Source of the DNA: Beroe ovata
Taxonomy: Eukaryota; Ctenophora; Nuda; Beroida; Beroidae
DNA: 64,000 bases
Direction of reading: 5' to 3'
Assembly (NCBI GenBank): GCA_946803715.1
Contig: CAMPET010000060.1
Location: 251,594-315,593 of the forward strand
Part shown: positions 59,401-64,000 of the stretch, in pieces
Numbering within the stretch: the stretch's first letter is position 1
Layout of the letters: each line of letters begins with the position of its first letter
Notes under the pieces: generated by a model
Seen by the model: the letters and a program-made list of their open reading frames with translations, nothing else
What the model was told of the DNA's origin: nothing
The model's database searches: none
Translations under genes and position numbers: made by a program

Positions 59401-60123
59401 TAACGTTTCTAATCTTTTCGTCGTTTTAAATCCAAAGCTTCTCCCCAGTTTGGAGAATATCCATCATTTGAAGCGTTCTACAACGATGTGACTCACTTCC
59501 AGAATAATTATTCCGAGGTGTACCCTTCTGAAAATCAGGTAACTGTCTTGTGAGAATTGGACCGTAGTAGCACTTATCTTGACACTTATCAATGAGACTT
59601 TTTTGACACCACTTTCTCTTGACACCCCTCACCCTTGACACCATTCTCCCTTGGCATATTCTTTTCTTGCCACCACTTTCCCTTGTCATCACTTTCTTGA
59701 CACATCCTTTTCCTCACTTTCTTGACACATTTGTTCTTGACACATCCTTCTCTTGACACTCTCTCTTGATTGTTGATACCACTCTCTCTTCATGATTATC
59801 GCAGAAGAGTTTTTCAAATCTGTCTCTATTTTAGTTACGCCAAGAAATAGATGAGATAATGGGTGTATTTCTGAAAGAGTTGAAGGAGATATACAGAAGC
59901 GTCCCACCTCATCAGGTAATAAGATCTTTACAAGAAGTTACAGTACATAGTAACACTTTGCCACACTCCCTCACCTCTTTTCCCTCCTCTTTTCCCACTC
60001 CCGCCTCATTCTGGACTCACAAATCTGTGTTCCCAGGGCGGAGGACACTCCAGTTCAACTTCTACTGGAAGTACCAGCTCCAAGAAGCAGAAGTCCGATC
60101 CTAACGCTGGCCACTCTCAATAG
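47433..60123 (+). CDS. Large disordered chromatin-type protein ending in a bromodomain-like module (possibly the rest of the EMSY-like gene)
   Basis: Exons: 47433-47583, 51506-51664, 53508-53597 (repeated at 53863-53952), 54093-54160, 54643-54723 (end uncertain), 54965-55111, 55307-55445 (holds N 55315), 55527-55601, 55692-55809, 55952-56069, 56215-56440, 56560-56714 (start uncertain), 56956-57036, 57124-57552, 57630-58891, 58986-59070, 59188-59341, 59449-59538, 59835-59915 and 60037-60123; about 1265 codons. Mostly Pro/Ser/Gln/Lys-rich disorder with basic and charged-helix segments (KIVKVDQSKIVKLDQK; RERQMMELRAIHERK-like helix near 58500). The C-terminal block (TPIDLMTVKKKLEFGEYPSF, EAFYNDVTHFQNNYSEVYPS, QEIDEIMGVFLKELKEI) follows a bromodomain ZA-loop to C-helix pattern, but the usual acetyl-lysine Asn (YN) is absent. 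The first exon begins in phase 0, matching the ENT exons' end. No start codon is assigned. Confidence 0.62.
47887..50334 (-). CDS. Unrecognised 437-residue basic protein, nested antisense gene
   Basis: Seven exons at 50334-50246, 50028-49871, 49753-49457, 49336-49015, 48891-48747, 48333-48193 and 48048-47887 close in phase from ATG to TGA. One gap (N 48693) lies in intron 5, so an extra exon could be missing. The product starts MQHAELIRERPTRPWILLFE. It has a compact-looking segment (WAWHTTLDRNIGGHTARIPD, then YTVYEGPGPKG), a basic Arg/Lys/Ser-rich middle (KKPNPRRRVSRQNSKQKRSR) with an acidic patch SEEEDGEEEA, and a Ser-rich tail. No membrane segment. I recognise no family; the PNPRRR and KQKRSR runs could be nuclear localisation signals. 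It lies wholly between two + strand exons (47583 and 51506). A CACGTG cluster sits 136-211 bp upstream of its start. Confidence 0.72.
50352..50378. repeat. (CA)n microsatellite
   Basis: Short CA tract immediately upstream of the start of the antisense unknown gene. Confidence 0.85.
50470..50545. promoter_or_regulatory. Cluster of four CACGTG palindromes
   Basis: CACGTG at 50470, 50482, 50504 and 50540, a promoter-like distance upstream of the minus-strand gene starting at 50334. Candidate bHLH (USF/MiT/Myc-type) binding cluster. Confidence 0.5.
51075..51485. repeat. G-rich minisatellite followed by TGTGTTACACACAG array
   Basis: About 51085-51300 consists of units around GGGGGTCTGGCCCTCTGTGT and GAGGAGTGAGA, with many runs of four or more G. 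From about 51300 a second array of roughly 26-bp units (AGTGTGTTACACACAGTGTG) continues to 51485, just before an acceptor site. Both lie in an intron of the + strand gene. Confidence 0.82.
51665..53507. other. Long intron, no recognised feature
   Basis: About 1.8 kb between + strand exons. AT-rich, with no second gene or strong repeat seen. The right end contains the start of the duplication around N 53746. Confidence 0.5.
53418..54101. repeat. Tandem duplication across assembly join N 53746
   Basis: Sequence from ATAGGAACTTTGAGAACATA (53419) to the GTGACTC before the N recurs from about 53780 to 54101 with a few substitutions and indels. It duplicates the exon at 53508-53597 (second copy 53863-53952). 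A 32-bp unrelated insert follows the N. As at 36840, two alleles placed in tandem is the simplest reading. Confidence 0.8.
54500..54635. repeat. GTGTAACCAGTATACTCC minisatellite
   Basis: About seven units of 17-18 bp (variants CATGTAACCAGCATTCC and GTGTAACCAGTATACTCC) directly upstream of the exon at 54643. Confidence 0.85.
55815..55925. repeat. GT-rich microsatellite in intron
   Basis: Interrupted GT/GTGTGC tract between the exons ending 55809 and beginning 55952. Confidence 0.85.
59565..59790. repeat. TTGACACCACTTTCTC-type degenerate minisatellite
   Basis: Ten or more spaced TTGACAC units with CTTTCTCTTGACACC spacers, filling the intron between the two last bromodomain-like exons. TTGACACC motifs of the same kind occur in CDC40 intron 1 (both copies). 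Confidence 0.7.
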
Positions 60124-60711
60124 ATTGAGTGCATGCAGCTACTGTTTATTGGTCTCATTGGCTCAGCTTTGTGTGAGATTGTCGGGCGCTCCTAAAAGGG
60201 GAAAGGCTGTATACAACGGGTAAACTCCCCTAACACATAATCAGAATGTACTGCTATACTCCCGAGCTATACTGAACTAATAACAGCACATCCATCAGAT
60301 GACTGACATTCTGAACTCTGAATCTGATAGTATTTGGGAACAAAATTACCGTATTAGTTTCGGGGGAATGTGTTGTCAATCGATGATAGACCCTGTCGAG
60401 AATTTCGTTTTGCGCGCGCGGCGCAAACTGACGCAAGCCGCTTCGCGGCTTGCATCAGCGGTCTAGCATCGCCAGACAAGGGAATGTGGTGGGAGAAGCT
60501 GTTCTATAAATTCTCCAGAGATCCATAGTGTTATTCTTTAACTTTAAGTTAATCTTATGCAAAAATGATTTCCTGTTCCAAAATTAAATGTCACCATGCT
60601 AACAGTAACTTATTATTTACCTTTTAAGTGTTTTGCGTACATATTTCAAACAGCTTTCACAATTTCCGAATTTCGTGTTTAACTTTAAATTTGTCCAATT
60701 CCCGCGCTGCG

Positions 60712-60795
60712 TTGCCGGATGTTATCTGTCCACTGTTTCTTGCGCGCGGCGCGCGCGCCGCGCGCAAGAAACAGTGGACAGATAACATCCGGCAA
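60712..60795. mobile_element. 84-bp perfectly palindromic MITE (TTGCCGGAT family), copy 1
   Basis: All 84 bases are their own reverse complement. Ends are TTGCCGGATGTTATCTGTCC and its complement; the centre is GCGCGCGGCGCGCGCGCC. Flanked by the 8-bp duplication GCGCTGCG (60704-60711, 60796-60803). Confidence 0.88.
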
Positions 60796-60981
60796 GCGCT
60801 GCGTGACCCAAATTCGAAATAGAAATACTCCGCGCGTGCTGCGCGTCTCTAGTATCCGTGGTACACGTTGCGCCCCTGTTCTACTCAGTGAACCATGACT
60901 ACGGTGTTCCTCAAGGTCCCTTAGCAAAAATATATTGCTATAGCGATATGTATGGGACCATTTCGCACACATTCGTGTCCN

Positions 60982-61065
60982 GCGCCGCGCGGCGCGCGCG
61001 CCTTCATCGAAGGCCGAAACAGGCGTGCCGCGCGCAAGAAACAGTGGACAGATAACATCCGGCAA
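60982..61065. mobile_element. TTGCCGGAT-family MITE, copy 2 (left end lost at N 60981)
   Basis: The right arm is complete (CAAGAAACAGTGGACAGATA...CATCCGGCAA). The centre contains CTTCATCGAAGGCCGAAACA. The left side is cut by the assembly gap, so the target duplication cannot be read. Confidence 0.75.
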
Positions 61066-61140
61066 CAAGTATTCGAGTCACGCATCGCTCTGTTTCGGCC
61101 TTCGATGAAAGCGCGCGCGTGAGTACTCACTACTCAACAG

Positions 61141-61261
61141 TTGCCGGATAATAATTGTCCACTGTTTCTCATCGCGAAGGCCAAGGCCGAAAACCTGTTT
61201 TGCCGTTTTGGCCTTCGATGAAGGCGCGCGCAAGCAACAGTGGACAGATAACATCCGGCAA
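61141..61261. mobile_element. TTGCCGGAT-family MITE, copy 3
   Basis: 121 bp. The left arm TTGCCGGATAATAATTGTCC differs slightly from the right arm, which matches copy 1. The core holds inverted GGCCTTCGATGAAGGC-like sequence. Flanked by the 8-bp duplication CTCAACAG (61133-61140, 61262-61269). Confidence 0.88.
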
Positions 61262-61795
61262 CTCAACAGTGACCTCTGTGCTCTGTTCATTGAAACAGAG
61301 GTCAGATCTGACACGCTCCGTGGCTTGGTTTTTATGACTTACAGATCACAGAGACAATGCCAAATGCAGAGAGCCACGTCAGCACGTGTAAAGCACGTGC
61401 TTTTGTGAATGTTTGGACATGAGGTATTGGTAGTAACATACCTAAATCAAAATGGTGTAATAGCTCAGGATTTGGCCGAGTCCGAGTACTCTGCCATAAA
61501 ACTTGGTAATCTGCATTTCCGAAACGCCAAATTCGATAACAAGATGATCCCTGTTTTCACTGTTCACAGTCACAATGCCACGTTATCAGTTCTAGATGAA
61601 ATTTGAATAGGCCGTCTCTTATTTCAAGTTGAAAACACGCTCAAGTTTGTTAAACTGGAAGTTTTCGTCGTTATTACTGCTCCCATTCCAAAGTTCTCTT
61701 TGGAGACAGGGGATGGGGTAGAAATTTTTGACGCCTGATTATGATACCAGCTTTTTACCAAATATTGATTGTCGATGATAATGATGATCATTTTC

Positions 61796-64000
61796 ATGTT
61801 CACTTCACAGTTAGAAATAGTGAATTTGAAGAGAAGCTTATCTAGGAGAGCTGGAGAGAAGATGCAGGCATCCTGGGTTGACGTACCGCTGGATCGGCAG
61901 TTGGGTGTGGTCATTTGTGATTTCAGGTTTGTTGTTCATGTTGGGTAATTGTGCCTCAACGCGTTGCCTATTGTATTTGTCTATCAGTATCACTGATATA
62001 GATTCGATAGTGATCCACTCAAATCGATTCTCGAAGATAGCAGATAGTTTATCCTCATAAATTGTAATTTATTTCCTGATCATCAGCTACGACAATAGAC
62101 CCTATGCTAATCTGAGCAGACTGGATGTGGTAATTTGCCTCCAAAGCTACAAAGATGAGGTATCTATCAAATCAATGATCGGCCCTGTATCGTGTATCCT
62201 ATAATCCTAAGTCCTTCCCTGAAAATGAAACCATCAAATCGGAAGGCTAGCTAGTTAATACTTCAATTGGTTTCAGTGGCTCAGAGGATATTCACTTCAA
62301 GAAGGTCCCGACTCTATTGGCATATTTCCAGCTAATCATATCAAAGTGGTGGCCCTCCCCTCAAATGTTGACAGAGCCCGATATTCGTACTGGGCTGTCA
62401 CACTCAAGATTCTATGGTCGAAGTTTCTGAAAGCCTATTCATCTGACATGTCAGGGAATGTGGACGAAACACTTCGTCTGTTCGATCGAGCCCTACTTGG
62501 CATTTCCACTGGAAACGAGTTTGACCTCCTAGAACTTGCCAATCACCTGAACGAGTCAGTGTGTCCCTTCGTTACTGGAATAGCTAACAATTGGGACTGC
62601 ATTTCGTTCAAAGAGCTGAAGAGTTATCACGAAGTTAAGGAGAAATCTCCTAAACAGAGAGCAAGAGATGAAAACTCGCTCAGCTTGGATATCATGCATC
62701 TGACCCTCGGTTTTGACACAAGACAGGGTGCTAAAGGATATCTCTTGGCTAATTTGTTTGATGATGTGACAGGGAACCAAATTTCAGAAACCTGCAAAAT
62801 CACATTCGTTTCAAATCAGTATGGAAGAATTCCGAGGATAGGAACAATACAATTCTCCGACTTCAAAAAAGGTTCACTGAAACCCTCAGATAGCGTTTCA
62901 ATCAAAGTTTTCATTGAAGTTCCTATAAATGAGCAGAAAAAAGGAACAATGCCTGTTTTCAAACTGTCCTACTGGGGTTGCTTCAAGCTGCACGAGGAAG
63001 TCAAGACGAAAAGTCACCATCTTAGTTCTAATCTGCGACTCATACCCTTCACTGTTGGCGATAAATCAGATTTTACCCAGAGAAGATATCTGAAGATGCT
63101 GAATGTCAATGGGGAACAGCTTGTCTCGTACAAGGTATCATGGGTGAAGCCTGGAACTGACATCTCTCAGGCGATTATGATATCGAATGTCGGGGAATGT
63201 TTCAGAGACCGATCATTGGAACAGAGCAGATTGTACGTCACTCTAGAATCTGGCTGGTTTGAGAAGGGGAAGAAATCGAGTGAAAAGAATGTGGAGGTTT
63301 TGATGAGCATAGTGGATGACAATGACGAAACTCTGTCTAATTCTATAGTTGAGGGACCCAATAAGAATACCTTCTACAGATCCAGCGTGCGAAGACATTG
63401 CAATACTCCGAAATGGTACGAAATGATGACTGTCTCAGTATCTGATGAAACTTTTGACAAATGCTTCATCAAGTTTGAGTGTAGTCACATAACTAGCTCA
63501 GAATTGACACACAAGTCCTCTCTCAAATGGGTCACGTACATTCCTCTGCAGGCCCCACAAGGAAATGTGACACCAGATGGTAGGTATCACCTGCGTCTCC
63601 TGCCCAACAACAGCTATGTCAGTAAACACCTCTGGGAGTCTGATGTCCTTATCAAACCAGAGATGCTGCAATCTTCCAAGAACGTACAGCAACTGGTCAT
63701 ATCTACCAGGCTGGACTCCGATACTCTCACTGACACTCCAGCAATCCACAAGATCAAAGCGTGGAAGTGCAACTCGCGTGACCTTGAGAAGGTCCTGCAT
63801 CAACTAAACAAGGCTGATTTTAGAAAGTGCATGAGACATTGCAAAGAGATCTTTACCTCCATTTTGGAGATAATTGATTCTTGTGCGGATGGAGTTATCA
63901 TTGAGTTGGCTATGAAAGTGCTGTTTTCATTCGGGCAGTTTTGGAAAACCAGTGACGAGTTGAAAAATCATCTCTTGGATGTTCTTGGCTCTGCTAAATT
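61796..64000 (+). CDS. DOCK-family Rac/Cdc42 exchange factor with SH3 domain (3' partial)
   Basis: Exons about 61796-61926 (ATG at 61796 or 61862; the latter gives MQASWVDVPLDRQLGVVICD), 62087-62159, then one open exon from 62277 past the window end (over 1.7 kb). Order: SH3 (LGVVICDFSYDNRPY, VVICLQSYKDEWLRGYSL, GPDSIGIFPANHIKVV); helical region (LKILWSKFLKAYSS, LANHLNESVCPFVTGI) as in DOCK1-5; then the DHR-1/C2-like lipid-binding domain (RLYVTLESGWFEKGKKSSEK, NVEVLMSIVDD, TPKWYEMMTVSVSDE, DGRYHLRLLPNN), followed by the armadillo-like start. The catalytic DHR-2 lies beyond the window. DOCK-A/B proteins with ELMO activate Rac in migration, phagocytosis and cell fusion. The sequence is divergent from DOCK1/2/5 and DOCK3/4, so the subfamily is not assigned. 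Confidence 0.88.

Larger units (their letters stand above)
60124..61795. other. Intergenic with palindromic MITE nest
   Basis: Between the + strand bromodomain-like gene and the DOCK gene. Contains the hairpin GCAAGCCGCTTCGCGGCTTG(C) near 60434 and the three MITE copies annotated separately. Open frames over these elements are artefacts of the repeats. Confidence 0.6.

Noticed and set aside
60685-61130. Minus-strand frames containing LPDVICPLFLARG repeats
   Set aside because: Translations of the palindromic MITE arms.

Overview
This window looks like a stretch of an invertebrate animal nuclear genome. The genes are split by short GT-AG introns, and the proteins include metazoan families: SUN-domain protein, PRPSAP, TM2D1, alpha-catenin family, EMSY-type ENT protein, DOCK with an SH3 domain, and rhodopsin-class GPCRs. 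CA/GT microsatellites, minisatellites, a tRNA-derived SINE, a hAT element and several foldback MITEs fill the gaps. I cannot fix the phylum from sequence alone. Single N characters mark assembly joins. At two of them (36840 and 53746) the flanking sequence is repeated in tandem, which looks like two haplotypes laid end to end.

Layout. 0-5 kb: 3' exons of a SUN-domain gene (+), an intron-bearing histone H3.3 gene (-), and a four-EF-hand troponin C/calmodulin-like gene (-) whose start abuts a minisatellite. 5.4-13 kb: mostly repeats, plus an orphan first exon of a second EF-hand gene and one unassigned exon. 13-18 kb: a small Asn-rich protein, then a ten-exon papain-family (C1A) pseudoprotease with Ser in place of the catalytic Cys and a roughly 200-residue C-terminal extension. 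20.9-24.7 kb: PRPSAP (+) and TM2D1 (-), tail to tail. 26.1-30.6 kb: a complete non-autonomous hAT element with an 8-bp target duplication, a MITE relic, and an intronless 775-codon alpha-catenin-like gene. 31-39.7 kb: ORC1 (14 exons), then CDC40/PRP17, with the ORC1-CDC40 junction present twice. 39.9-60.1 kb: an EMSY-like ENT domain, followed after a long interval by about 20 exons of a disordered protein that ends in a bromodomain-like fold. The phases are compatible with a single gene. Antisense genes lie in the intervening intervals: two GPCR paralogues, a small acidic type II membrane protein and an unrecognised 437-residue protein. 60.7-61.3 kb: a nest of palindromic MITEs. 61.8-64 kb: 5' part of a DOCK-type gene running off the window.

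There is no operon-like logic. ORC1 (replication licensing), CDC40 (splicing), H3.3 and the ENT/bromodomain-like protein (chromatin) are nuclear housekeeping functions. SUN, alpha-catenin and DOCK act on nuclear envelope, junctions and cytoskeleton. The most unusual items are the Cys-to-Ser C1A homologue, the possible ENT-bromodomain architecture, the intact alpha-catenin-like single-exon gene, and a set of recently active small DNA transposons with readable 8-bp target duplications. Exon borders were placed by eye from GT/AG signals, reading-phase continuity and remembered family sequences. No database search was run.
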